Assembly (NCBI GenBank): GCA_910586515.1
Contig: CAJUGL010000020.1
Location: 1-54,344 of the forward strand
Direction of reading: 5' to 3'
Origin: an uncultured Acetatifactor sp.
Lineage (GTDB): Bacteria; Bacillota; Clostridia; Lachnospirales; Lachnospiraceae
Length of the DNA: 54,344 bases
The notes beneath the pieces are model-generated. The model ran no database searches and had not been told where the DNA came from. It saw only the letters and a list, made by a program, of their open reading frames with translations. The first letter of the stretch is position 1. Every line of letters begins with the position of its first letter. Positions 1-8,329 of the stretch are shown here, in pieces. Both the position numbers and the translations under genes were made by a program.

Positions 1-6
1 ATTGCA

Positions 7-459
7 ATGCTGGAAGCAACAAGCTGTGGTGGTGTGGTAATTTTTCGTGGAAAAATCCTTCTTCTGTATAAGAATTACAAAAACAAATACGAGGGATGGG
101 TTTTGCCAAAAGGCACGGTTGAGGAGGGCGAGGAATTTAAGGAAACCGCCCTGCGGGAGGTGCTGGAGGAATCGGGAGCGAAGGCTACCATCATTAAGTA
201 TGTCGGAAAGAGCGAGTACACCTTCAATGTACCGGAGGATGTGGTGGAAAAGGAAGTCCATTGGTATCTGATGATGGCCGACAGCTATTACAGCAAACCA
301 CAAAAAGAAGAGTTTTTTTTGGATTCAGGTTTCTATAAATACCACGAGGCATACCATCTGTTGAAATTCTCAAACGAAAAACAGATTTTGGAAAGAGCGT
401 ATGACGAATATCTGGAACTGAAAAGAAGCAATTTATGGGGCAGCCGGAAGTACTATTAG
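7..459 (+). CDS. Nudix hydrolase
   Basis: A 150-residue protein with a complete Nudix box (GTVEEGEEFKETALREVLEE followed by SGA, about residues 36-58), including the REVLEE core that binds the metal. Nudix enzymes hydrolyse nucleoside diphosphates linked to another moiety. The substrate cannot be read from the sequence, and the protein is close to the minimal single-domain size. The ATG at 7 is the first available start. Only six bases precede it, so the ribosome binding site and any longer start lie outside the window. It is probably cotranscribed with the next gene 34 bases downstream. Confidence 0.9.
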   Translation: MLEATSCGGVVIFRGKILLLYKNYKNKYEGWVLPKGTVEEGEEFKETALREVLEESGAKATIIKYVGKSEYTFNVPEDVVEKEVHWYLMMADSYYSKPQKEEFFLDSGFYKYHEAYHLLKFSNEKQILERAYDEYLELKRSNLWGSRKYY

Positions 460-493
460 TATTTTCGGCTGTGTTAGGTAAAGGGATTTCTGC

Positions 494-817
494 ATGGTTC
501 TTAAAATCGCATATCACCCGGAATTATATCTGGGAGAGGGCATTAAGAGGAAAAAACTGGATAGAATAAAGAAAAAACTGGAGAAAAATCCCCGTTTTTC
601 AGGTGTATTTGTGATTGCGATTTCCCGTAATCCGTCCGAACAGCTGGAAATATACGCTGCAAAGCAGCTTTCCAGACGTTTTCACGATTACTTTTCCCTT
701 TATGTGGTGGGGATTGCCGCCAGCTGGGAGGAGGCTGTACTTTTGGTAAAAGAGATGACCATGGACTGCCTGCGGGAAAGAGGGGATTGTGCGTTAAAGG
801 AGTACATGCGATGCTAG
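494..817 (+). CDS. Conserved hypothetical protein, 107 aa
   Basis: A small soluble protein, basic in its N-terminal half (RKKLDRIKKKLEK) and with no membrane segment. I do not recognise a characterised domain. A motif of the type VIAISRNPSEQLEIY followed by FHDYFSLYVVGIA looks like a compact alpha/beta fold. It starts at ATG 494 behind a weak AAAGGGA. Its stop codon (815-817) overlaps the start of the next gene at 811, so the two are probably translationally coupled. The gene order with the DUF2953 protein and GerW suggests an envelope or sporulation-linked operon. That role is inferred from context only. Confidence 0.75.
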   Translation: MVLKIAYHPELYLGEGIKRKKLDRIKKKLEKNPRFSGVFVIAISRNPSEQLEIYAAKQLSRRFHDYFSLYVVGIAASWEEAVLLVKEMTMDCLRERGDCALKEYMRC

Positions 818-1758
818 ACATATGTTTGCGGATATTGACCATACTCGGCGTCTCTGCTCTGGTATTGCTTGGAGCGGCGGTAATCGTGATTCTTTTGGTT
901 CTGTTTTATCCGATCTCTTACCATGTCCGGGGGGCAAGGGATGACGAGGGGCTGAGAATCAACGCAAAGGCCGGCTGGCTGGCCGGTGCGCTGCGGATAA
1001 AATGGCAGTATCCTGAGCCGGGACGGATTACCGTAAAGCTGTTTTGTTTTACTCTGTTTTCCGGAAAAATTTCCTCCGAAAAAGGAGAGGAGAATTCCGC
1101 GTCCCGGACGAAAAAAAAATCCCCGCCCAAAACCAAGACTAAACCCAAGAACAAACCCGAAACGGCGGTCTCCCGGGAGCAGGAAATCAACGTTTCCAGG
1201 GAAGGCGCAGAGGAACAGGCCCAGGCTGACGGAGAACCTTCAGCAGCTTACGGGGAGGAGAGGAGCCAGGGTAAGGAGGAACGGGGGAAGGACCGGGAGC
1301 AGCCCGAAGGAAAGATTTTCCTTAAATTTCAGAAGATAAAGTACACAATTTTCGGGATATATGATAAAATAAAGGAGATTTGGGACACTATAGTATATAA
1401 TGCGGAGCTTTTGCAGGAAGAGGAGACAAGGCAGCTTCTGCTTCATATAAGGTTACGTCTGGGAAAAATGCTGAGAATACTGCGGCCCAGACGGATGAAG
1501 GCGGAAGTTCTCTTCGGAACGGGTGAGCCGGACATTACAGGCTATGCCTACGGGGTTTACTGCATGTTTCTGCCGATATTGGGCACAGGACTGCAGGTGA
1601 CGCCGGATTTTGAGCACAGGGTTCTGCGGGCGCAGTTTGACGTAAAAGGCCGCTTTGCACTGTGGGTTCTGGCGGTGAACGGACTGGCTCTTGCCCGGGA
1701 CAGACGGCTCAGAAGAGTATGGAAAAGGCTGGGGAAAAGAGAAAAGTCTGCTGCCTGA
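811..1758 (+). CDS. DUF2953-type membrane protein
   Basis: Starting at ATG 811, seven bases after an AAAGGAG, this encodes about 315 residues. The N-terminus is one long hydrophobic helix (ILGVSALVLLGAAVIVILLV). A short beta-rich stretch follows, then a highly charged low-complexity linker (Lys/Glu/Pro/Gln-rich, about residues 95-170), and then a C-terminal region (LLLHIRLRLGKMLRILRPRR, GTGEPDITGYAYG) typical of DUF2953 proteins. In Bacillus the DUF2953 protein YtfI sits next to YtfJ/GerW, as here. A TTG 24 bases upstream in the same frame is a poorer start because it lies before the ribosome binding site. Function is unknown; a sporulation role is inferred from the GerW neighbour. Confidence 0.8.
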   Translation: MLDICLRILTILGVSALVLLGAAVIVILLVLFYPISYHVRGARDDEGLRINAKAGWLAGALRIKWQYPEPGRITVKLFCFTLFSGKISSEKGEENSASRTKKKSPPKTKTKPKNKPETAVSREQEINVSREGAEEQAQADGEPSAAYGEERSQGKEERGKDREQPEGKIFLKFQKIKYTIFGIYDKIKEIWDTIVYNAELLQEEETRQLLLHIRLRLGKMLRILRPRRMKAEVLFGTGEPDITGYAYGVYCMFLPILGTGLQVTPDFEHRVLRAQFDVKGRFALWVLAVNGLALARDRRLRRVWKRLGKREKSAA

Positions 1759-1785
1759 CTGTGATCGCTTTGGAATGGAGGAAAA

Positions 1786-2238
1786 ATGGCAGAGAAAGAA
1801 AATCAGTTTCAGGGTGTTGTGGAATCCCTGCTGAAGGGCATGGATACCGTATTGTCCACTAAGACAGTGGTGGGAGAGGCGACTACAATCGGCGATACGA
1901 TTATTCTGCCCCTGGTGGATGTGTCTTTTGGCGTGGGAGCCGGAGCAGGCAGCAACGGGACGAAGAATTCCGCCTCCGGCGCCGGCGGCCTGGGCGGGAA
2001 GATGACCCCCAGCGCTGTGCTGGTTATTCGGGACGGCGCCGTCAAGCTGGTGAACATCAAGAATCAGGATGCCGTCACGAAGGTTCTGGACATGATTCCG
2101 GATATGATTGAGCGGTTTACCAAACCAAAAGATAAGGCCGAAAAAAAGGAGGCAGGAGAGAAAGAGGAAATATCCGACGCGGAAGTGGTGGATATCGCTT
2201 TTCATGGGACTTCCGAAGAAACGGAGCAGGAAGACTGA
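1786..2238 (+). CDS. gerW: GerW/YtfJ family sporulation protein
   Basis: A 150-residue protein with the family hallmarks: an N-terminal helix, then IGDTIILPLVDVSFGVGAG, a glycine/serine-rich loop (GAGGLGGKMTPSAVLVI), and the segment VKLVNIKNQDAV. In Bacillus subtilis GerW (YtfJ) is a forespore protein needed for germination with certain nutrients. The C-terminal tail is Lys/Glu-rich and variable. The gene follows the DUF2953 gene by 27 bases with a GGAGG ahead of ATG 1786. That neighbour pair supports the assignment and indicates a spore-forming host. Confidence 0.9.
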   Translation: MAEKENQFQGVVESLLKGMDTVLSTKTVVGEATTIGDTIILPLVDVSFGVGAGAGSNGTKNSASGAGGLGGKMTPSAVLVIRDGAVKLVNIKNQDAVTKVLDMIPDMIERFTKPKDKAEKKEAGEKEEISDAEVVDIAFHGTSEETEQED

Positions 2239-2328
2239 TATTTTATCCCCGGCACTGCATATAATTAAGGGAATAAAGCCTTGGGCGCCATGGTGTATTC
2301 GTGAGGGAATTGTCGTGGCGGGGATATC

Positions 2329-2475
2329 ATGAAGTTAAAGAAAATTATCGGATTTATCGCATTTTTTATCGCAATCGGGATGCTGATCATGTTGATTACC
2401 CGCAGCAGACTGTTGGGCCTGATTATCATTGCCCTGCTGCTGTTCCTGGGTTATCATTGCATCTGCTGCGACTGA
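2329..2475 (+). CDS. Small membrane protein, 48 aa
   Basis: An intact small reading frame, ATG 2329 to TGA 2473-2475. It encodes a basic start (MKLKKII), a hydrophobic helix (GFIAFFIAIGMLIMLI), a short polar turn (TRSR), a second hydrophobic helix (LLGLIIIALLLFLGY) and a Cys-containing tail (HCICCD). The two-helix hairpin with a positive turn is typical of real small membrane proteins and not of chance frames. GGCGGGG precedes the start at suitable spacing. It lies 90 bases after gerW and before a terminator. Function unknown. The overlapping longer frame from 2301 encodes a nondescript peptide and is a shadow. Confidence 0.65.
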   Translation: MKLKKIIGFIAFFIAIGMLIMLITRSRLLGLIIIALLLFLGYHCICCD

Positions 2476-2585
2476 ACGCGCAGTGACGGAAAAACGGACA
2501 GAATCGAGCAGGGGGACTTTATCCCTACTCGCCGCGCGGCCCGTGTGTCGCTTTAGCGGCAAACTTGCATTGCACGGGCCTGCGC

Positions 2586-2618
2586 AAAAAAAGGAGCAGG
2601 AGAAACCTGCCCCTTTTT
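2586..2618 (+). terminator. Rho-independent terminator
   Basis: Hairpin AAAAAGGAGCAGG / CCTGCCCCTTTTT with a 5-base loop, one mismatch in 13, ending in a T run. It closes the Nudix to small-membrane-protein gene series. The A run on the 5' side means it could also act on transcripts from the rpmB side. Confidence 0.75.
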
Positions 2619-2717
2619 CGTTCCATTTTTACCGGGAAATCAGTCCTGTGTTCTTCTGTGAGCAGAAGAGAAACTGTTCTCCTTTTTCAGAATCCTGCGG
2701 CTGAACGTTACGGCTCA

Positions 2718-2903
2718 TTAAGCCCTTTCTACTTTGCCTGACCGCAGACAGCTGGTGCAGACATGCATTCTCTTAGCGCCGCCGTTGAGCTTGCATTTTA
2801 CTCTCTTGACATTCGCTTTCCACATTGCGTTGGTCTTTCTATTAGAATGGCTTACATTATGACCGAACTGAACGCCTTTTCCACAAATATCACATTTAGC
2901 CAT
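2718..2903 (-). CDS. rpmB: 50S ribosomal protein L28
   Basis: A 61-residue protein beginning MAKCDICGKGVQFG, with HSNRKTNAMWKANVKRV in the middle and HVCTSCLRSGKV near the end: the standard L28 pattern. The CxxC pairs (CDIC and CTSC) mark the zinc-binding form of L28. An AGGAGG lies just ahead of the start on the minus strand. It is divergent from the Asp23 gene and is a single-gene unit in this window. Confidence 0.97.
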   Translation of the reverse strand: MAKCDICGKGVQFGHNVSHSNRKTNAMWKANVKRVKCKLNGGAKRMHVCTSCLRSGKVERA

Positions 2904-2947
2904 GTTGACACCTCCTCGACATAAAGCGTGTTCTTACGCTCAGATTT

Positions 2948-2996
2948 TATTCACAACAGTAGTATATTACCAGAAATTTATGGAAAAATCAAGTAT
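2948..2996 (-). promoter_or_regulatory. Probable rpmB promoter
   Basis: Reading the minus strand, TTGATT is followed after 17 bases by TAATAT (overlapping TATACT), upstream of the rpmB ribosome binding site in an AT-rich stretch. Assigned by pattern only. Confidence 0.45.
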
Positions 2997-3118
2997 AAAA
3001 AATCTTTTTTTAATTTTTATTTTAATATTCCCTTTTTCTGGGAAAGCTGTTAAAATAAATAATATATGTCTGTGTCAGGGCTTCGAGCCCGAATTGAAAC
3101 GCGAAAGGAAGGGTTGAG

Positions 3119-3478
3119 ATGAGAGGTTCTTCTATGAATACCCATATGGGAAGGATTGTCGTTCACAATGAAGTGATTGCCCAGTATGCGGGAAGCGTGG
3201 CCGTAGAGTGTTTCGGCATTGTGGGCATGGCAGGTGTCAGCGTAAAGGACGGCCTGGTGAAGCTTTTGCGTAAGGACAGCATTACCAGGGGCATCAGTGT
3301 AACGCTCAGTCAGAACAAACTGATCCTTGATTTTCACGTCATAGTTGCTTATGGTGTCAGCATATTGGCTGTCACGGAGAATCTGATCAGCAACGTGAAA
3401 TACAAGGTAGAAGAGTTTACCGGAATTCAAATCGAAAAAATCAACATTTATGTAGATGGTGTCAGAGTGATTGATTAA
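3119..3478 (+). CDS. Asp23/Gls24 family envelope stress protein
   Basis: A 119-residue protein with the Asp23 pattern: GRIVVHNEVIAQYAGSVAVE, GIVGMAGVSVKDG, GISVTLSQNKLILDFHVIV, YGVSILAVTENLISNVKY and the ending IEKINIYVDGVRV. Members are small alkaline-shock or envelope-associated proteins. In Firmicutes this YloU-type copy typically sits directly before the FakA-type DhaL gene, as here. GGAAGGG precedes ATG 3119. A second ATG at 3134 is possible. Its stop overlaps the ribosome binding site of the next gene, so they form one operon. Confidence 0.92.
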   Translation: MRGSSMNTHMGRIVVHNEVIAQYAGSVAVECFGIVGMAGVSVKDGLVKLLRKDSITRGISVTLSQNKLILDFHVIVAYGVSILAVTENLISNVKYKVEEFTGIQIEKINIYVDGVRVID

Positions 3479-3491
3479 GGAGGACTGTAGC

Positions 3492-5180
3492 GTGAGTTTA
3501 CAACAAATTGATGCTAAGATGCTTTCAAAGATGTTCTTAGCCGGGGCAAAGAATCTGGAAAGCAAAAAAGAATGGATCAATGAACTGAACGTTTTTCCCG
3601 TTCCTGACGGCGATACGGGCACAAATATGACCATGACCATTATGTCTGCGGCGAAAGAAGTGGCTTCCCTGGGAGAGAATCCGGATATGGAGGGGCTGTG
3701 CAAAGCGGTGTCCGGAGGCTCTCTGCGGGGAGCAAGGGGAAATTCAGGCGTCATCCTTTCCCAATTACTGCGCGGTTTCACGAAGCGGATAAAGAATGAG
3801 GAGATTCTTACCGTCTCTGTTCTTGTGGAAGCTTTTGAGAAAGCTGTGGAGACGGCTTACAAGGCAGTGATGAAGCCAAAGGAGGGCACTATCCTCACGG
3901 TTGCCAGGGGAGGCGCCGAGCGGGCGAAAGCGCTGGCAGAGGAAGGCGCGGAGGATATGGGAGAATTTCTGGCGGATGTGGTGGAACATGCCAGATATGT
4001 GCTGAGCCAGACACCTGAAATGCTGCCTGTTCTGAAGCAGGCCGGTGTGGTGGATTCCGGAGGACAGGGGCTTGTGGAGGTTATGGCAGGCGCTCTTGAC
4101 GCCTTTATGGGCAGAGAGACTGATTTTTCCATTCCTGTGGAAAGCGGAAAGACTCCTTCTCGAAATGTGGGGGCTGCGGAGCAGGATATTGAGATTAAAT
4201 TCGGCTATTGTACGGAATTTATCATCCTCCTGAACAAGGCATTTAATATCAAGGCAGAGATAGATTTTAAGGCGTATCTTGAGTCAATCGGCGATTCTAT
4301 TGTATGTGTTGCGGACGAGGATGTGGTGAAAGTGCACGTACATACCAATGATCCTGGGCTGGCTATCCAGAAGGCATTGAAGTATGGCGCGCTTTCCAAC
4401 ATGAAAATCGACAATATGCGGCTGGAGCACCAGGAAAAGCTGTTTAAGATGAATAGTCAGAAAGAGACGAAGACAGCCGACGGTTCCGTTTCGGAAAATT
4501 CCGCTCCGGCAATGCCCCGGAAAGATTTCGGTTTTATTGCCGTTTCCGTGGGGGAGGGAATAAATGAGATCTTCCGGAGCCTGGGGGTGGATTATGTCAT
4601 TGAGGGCGGACAGACAATGAATCCCAGCACTGCGGATATTCTGGATGCAGTGGATAAGGTAAACGCCCGGACTGTATTCATCTTACCGAACAACAAGAAT
4701 ATTATCCTGGCTGCCAATCAGGCTGCAGAACTGACGGCGGAAAAGGATCTTTTTGTCATTCCCACAAAGACGATTCCCCAGGGAATCACGGCAGTGATCA
4801 ATTTTGTACCGGAACTGAGCGCAGACGAAAACGAAGCGAATATGATCAGTGAAATCGCGAACGTCAGCACCGGAGAAGTAACCTATGCGGTTCGCGATAC
4901 GGTTATAGACGATAAAGAGATAAAAAAGGGCGATTATATGGGCATCGGCGATGGGGGAATTCTGGCCGTAGGGAATGATATCCTCCAGGTGGCCAGGACT
5001 ACCGTAAGCGGCATGATGAAGGAGGAATCCGAGCTTATCAGCATCTATTACGGCAAGGATGTGACGGAGGAGACTGCAGAGGCCTTCCGGGATCAGGTAT
5101 CACAGCTCTATCCTGACTGTGATATTGAGCTGCAGTATGGCGGACAGCCAATCTACTATTATATCATGTCAGTGGAATAA
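3492..5180 (+). CDS. fakA: DhaL/DegV-linked kinase, FakA-like (YloV)
   Basis: About 562 residues from GTG 3492, chosen because AAGGAGG at 3477-3483 lies eight bases upstream. The frame can be extended to a TTG at 3471, but that start would precede this site. The N-terminal DhaL kinase domain has VFPVPDGDTGTNM (about residues 34-46), which binds the nucleotide and metal, and SGGSLRGARGNSGVILSQ. A middle domain follows, then a C-terminal DAK1-like region (DFGFIAVSVGEGI, GGQTMNPSTADIL). FakA phosphorylates fatty acids bound to a FakB (DegV-type) partner for phospholipid synthesis. A DegV gene lies 2.2 kb downstream, after recG. Confidence 0.88.
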   Translation: MSLQQIDAKMLSKMFLAGAKNLESKKEWINELNVFPVPDGDTGTNMTMTIMSAAKEVASLGENPDMEGLCKAVSGGSLRGARGNSGVILSQLLRGFTKRIKNEEILTVSVLVEAFEKAVETAYKAVMKPKEGTILTVARGGAERAKALAEEGAEDMGEFLADVVEHARYVLSQTPEMLPVLKQAGVVDSGGQGLVEVMAGALDAFMGRETDFSIPVESGKTPSRNVGAAEQDIEIKFGYCTEFIILLNKAFNIKAEIDFKAYLESIGDSIVCVADEDVVKVHVHTNDPGLAIQKALKYGALSNMKIDNMRLEHQEKLFKMNSQKETKTADGSVSENSAPAMPRKDFGFIAVSVGEGINEIFRSLGVDYVIEGGQTMNPSTADILDAVDKVNARTVFILPNNKNIILAANQAAELTAEKDLFVIPTKTIPQGITAVINFVPELSADENEANMISEIANVSTGEVTYAVRDTVIDDKEIKKGDYMGIGDGGILAVGNDILQVARTTVSGMMKEESELISIYYGKDVTEETAEAFRDQVSQLYPDCDIELQYGGQPIYYYIMSVE

Positions 5181-5200
5181 GGCGGAAAGAGACAGTTTTA

Positions 5201-7270
5201 ATGGATAAAGATACTTCCATAAAGGAGCTGAAAGGTGTTGGAGAAAAGACACAGAAGCTTTTCGGAAGGCTGAATATACGGACAGTGGGAGAGTTGCTTG
5301 CCTCTTATCCGAGGGGCTATGAAAGCTATGGTGAACCGGTGGAGATCAGCCGGGCGGCGCCGGGAGAACTGTGCGCCGTCCGGGCGGCTGTTTCGGGAAT
5401 TCCCAATGAGAAGAAGGCCGGCAGGCTTCATATTCTCAATGTAACTGTATCGGACAGCACTGGAAGGCTTTTTTTGACGTTTTACAACATGTCCTTTTTG
5501 AAAAAGACCTTGAAAAAAGGGGTTTTTTATATATTCAGAGGCTTGGTGCTGAGTCGTGGAAATTATGCCCTGATGGAACAGCCCAGGATATTTTCCCCGG
5601 AGGAGTATCGGGGACTGGCGGGCAGACTGCTTCCCTGCTATGGGCTGACGAAAGGGCTGACCAATCAGGCAATGCAGAAGTACGTCCGTCAGGCGCTTTC
5701 TTTTTATACATTTGAACCGGAGTATTACGACAGTGCCTTTTTGGAGAAGAACGGACTGATCTCCGGCAGGAATGCTCTGGAGAACCTCCACTTTCCGGAG
5801 GAGGAAAGCGCTCTGAAAGAGGCCAGGGACAGGCTTGTCTTTGATGAATTTTTTGCTTTTTTATTCTATATGAGGAAAAATAAGGAATTCAGCGAAAGAC
5901 TGCCAAACAGCCATCCTATGCCGGAAATGGCTGAACCGGCTCGTTTTCTGGAACAGCTTCCGTATGCGCTGACAGAAGCGCAAAAAAGGGTATGGGCGGA
6001 AATCAGAGAAGACTTGCAGGGATACAGTTGTATGAACCGTCTGGTTCAAGGGGATGTGGGTTCAGGAAAAACCATTGTAGCGCTGCTTGCTCTGCTGACG
6101 GCGGCAGAAAACGGGTATCAGGGGGCTTTGATGGCGCCTACGGAAGTGTTGGCGAGGCAGCATTTCGAGACTGTCTGCGCCTATGTGAAACAGTACGATC
6201 TGGCATTCCGGCCGGTATTCCTGTCTGGGTCCATGAGCGCTTCGGAAAAAAAGGAAAACTGCAGGCGGATAGAATCTGGGGAGGCCAACCTGGTCATCGG
6301 CACCCACGCCCTGATCCAGGAAAAAGTCCGATACAAGTCTCTGGCTCTGGTTGTTACGGACGAACAGCATCGCTTCGGGGTCAGACAGAGGGAGCGATTG
6401 GCCGGAAAAGGGGATGTCCCGCATATTCTGGTGATGAGCGCCACCCCCATACCCAGGACATTGGCCATCATTTTATACGGAGATCTGCATCTTTCCGTTA
6501 TTGATGAGCTTCCAACAGGCCGTCTGCCCATAAAGAACTGTGTGGTCAATACATCATGGCGTCCCAAGGCGTATCAGTTTATTGCCGGTGAAGTGGAGAA
6601 GGGACGCCAGGCCTATGTCATCTGTCCCAAAGTCGAAGGAGACTTGGAGGATTCCGACGAAATTTCCATGGAAAACGTGGTGGATTACGCGGAAAAACTG
6701 AAAATAGCGCTGCCTTCCGGCATCAATATAGCTTATCTCCATGGAAAGCTGCGTTCCGGGGATAAAAACAGAATTATGGAGGAATTTGCCGCCCGTCGGA
6801 TTGACGTACTGGTTTCCACCACAGTGATTGAGGTGGGAATAAATGTGCCAAATGCCACAGTGATGATGGTTGAGAATGCGGAGCGTTTCGGGCTTGCCCA
6901 GCTTCATCAGCTGCGCGGCCGGGTAGGACGGGGCGAACACCAGAGTTACTGTATATTTGTAAGCGGGAATGAGAAGCAGGAAACAATGGAGCGTCTGCAG
7001 ATATTGAACAAATCAAACGACGGTTTCTTTATCGCATCGGAAGATTTGAAACTGCGGGGACCGGGGGAGCTGCTTGGTATCCGGCAAAGCGGAGAATTCT
7101 CCTTTCGTCTGGGCGACATATATGCGGACGCACAGGTTCTGAGACAGGCTTCCGATGCTGTGGATTTGCTGCTGCGGGAAGATCCTGAACTTGCGGCGCC
7201 GGAGAACGCGCTTTTAAAACGGCATCTTGAGAAGAGCCGGGCCGAAACTGTTGATTTCAGAACGATATGA
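5201..7270 (+). CDS. recG: ATP-dependent DNA helicase RecG
   Basis: A 689-residue protein of normal RecG length. It has an N-terminal helical and OB-fold wedge region that starts ELKGVGEKTQKLFGRL. Helicase motif I (QGDVGSGKT) is at about residues 281-290, followed by MAPTEVLARQH, the box DEQHRFGVRQR at about 386, SATPIPRTLA, and the C-terminal motifs STTVIEVGINVPNA and QLRGRVGRG. RecG remodels stalled forks and Holliday junctions. It follows the FakA-like gene by 20 bases. In many Firmicutes recG follows yloV, matching this order. Confidence 0.97.
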   Translation: MDKDTSIKELKGVGEKTQKLFGRLNIRTVGELLASYPRGYESYGEPVEISRAAPGELCAVRAAVSGIPNEKKAGRLHILNVTVSDSTGRLFLTFYNMSFLKKTLKKGVFYIFRGLVLSRGNYALMEQPRIFSPEEYRGLAGRLLPCYGLTKGLTNQAMQKYVRQALSFYTFEPEYYDSAFLEKNGLISGRNALENLHFPEEESALKEARDRLVFDEFFAFLFYMRKNKEFSERLPNSHPMPEMAEPARFLEQLPYALTEAQKRVWAEIREDLQGYSCMNRLVQGDVGSGKTIVALLALLTAAENGYQGALMAPTEVLARQHFETVCAYVKQYDLAFRPVFLSGSMSASEKKENCRRIESGEANLVIGTHALIQEKVRYKSLALVVTDEQHRFGVRQRERLAGKGDVPHILVMSATPIPRTLAIILYGDLHLSVIDELPTGRLPIKNCVVNTSWRPKAYQFIAGEVEKGRQAYVICPKVEGDLEDSDEISMENVVDYAEKLKIALPSGINIAYLHGKLRSGDKNRIMEEFAARRIDVLVSTTVIEVGINVPNATVMMVENAERFGLAQLHQLRGRVGRGEHQSYCIFVSGNEKQETMERLQILNKSNDGFFIASEDLKLRGPGELLGIRQSGEFSFRLGDIYADAQVLRQASDAVDLLLREDPELAAPENALLKRHLEKSRAETVDFRTI

Positions 7271-7410
7271 CACAGACCGGATTTCCGCGCCGAAGCGGGT
7301 ATTCTCTTATTGATTCCAAAGCCTCGGCGGCGGACTATCTTATAAGGCAAATGGGAGAAAAATACCTTTTGACCCCAACATCAGAACATGCAGAAATGAG
7401 GAAACAGGAT

Positions 7411-8280
7411 ATGCCAAATGTAGCAATTGTCACGGACAGCAACAGCGGTATCACCCAGGCGGGAAGCAAGGAGCTTGGCGTACATGTGCTGCCCATGCCA
7501 TTTATGATCAATGAGGAAACTTTTTACGAGGATATCGATCTGACCCAGGAGGAATTTTATGAAAAGCTGTCCTCCGGGGCAAACATCGGAACCAGCCAGC
7601 CCTCGCCGGAGTCGGTGATGAAGCTTTGGGACAGCCTGCTGAAGGATTATGACGAGATCGTCCACATTCCCATGAGCAGCGGACTTTCCGGTTCCTGTCA
7701 GAGCGCCATGCTTCTGGCGGAAGAATACGGAGGACGCGTCCAGGTGGTAAATAATCAGCGGATTTCCGTTACCCAGCGTCAGTCCTGCCTGGATGCAAAG
7801 CTTCTGGCAGAAAAAGGAATGAATGCAAAGGAAATCAGGGAATTCCTTGAGGCGGATAAGTTCAACAGCAGTATCTACATCATGCTGGACACCCTCTATT
7901 ACCTGAAAAAAGGCGGACGGATTACACCTGCCGCGGCAGCCATCGGCACCATGCTGCGCTTAAAGCCCGTGCTGCAGATCCAGGGGGACAAGCTGGATGC
8001 CTTTGCCAAGGCCAGGACCACCAACCAGGGCAAGAGCATCATGATCAACGCCATGAAAAACGACATTGAGACCCGTTTCGGCGGCATGACGGAAGACAAG
8101 CATATCTGGCTGCAGATCGCCCACACAGCCAACCTGGAGGCGGCATTGGCATATAAAGAGGAGATTCTGGCGCAGTTTCCCGGATATGACATCCATATCG
8201 ACGCCCTTTCCTTAAGCGTGGCCTGCCATATCGGGCCGGGGGCGCTGGCCTTTGCCTGCTGCAGGAAGATTAAAGTGTGA
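7411..8280 (+). CDS. DegV family fatty-acid-binding protein (FakB-like)
   Basis: About 289 residues from ATG 7411, eight bases behind TGAGGA. The frame remains open back to an ATG overlapping the recG stop, but those 48 residues do not look like DegV sequence. The protein begins PNVAIVTDSNSGIT (the DegV lipid-binding signature), with GTSQPSPE, IPMSSGLSGSCQSA and a C-terminal IGPGALAFAC. DegV proteins bind one fatty acid and present it to FakA. Placement in the same cluster as the FakA-like gene makes a FakA/FakB pair likely, though Clostridia carry many DegV paralogues. Confidence 0.9.
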   Translation: MPNVAIVTDSNSGITQAGSKELGVHVLPMPFMINEETFYEDIDLTQEEFYEKLSSGANIGTSQPSPESVMKLWDSLLKDYDEIVHIPMSSGLSGSCQSAMLLAEEYGGRVQVVNNQRISVTQRQSCLDAKLLAEKGMNAKEIREFLEADKFNSSIYIMLDTLYYLKKGGRITPAAAAIGTMLRLKPVLQIQGDKLDAFAKARTTNQGKSIMINAMKNDIETRFGGMTEDKHIWLQIAHTANLEAALAYKEEILAQFPGYDIHIDALSLSVACHIGPGALAFACCRKIKV

Positions 8281-8329
8281 GGCGTGCATACAGTTCTGAA
8301 AGAAGTTGAAAACAGGCAGGTGAAATAAA

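Noticed and set aside
7267..7410. N-terminal extension of the DegV protein overlapping the recG stop
   Set aside because: The extra 48 residues do not match the DegV family, and a good ribosome binding site precedes ATG 7411.
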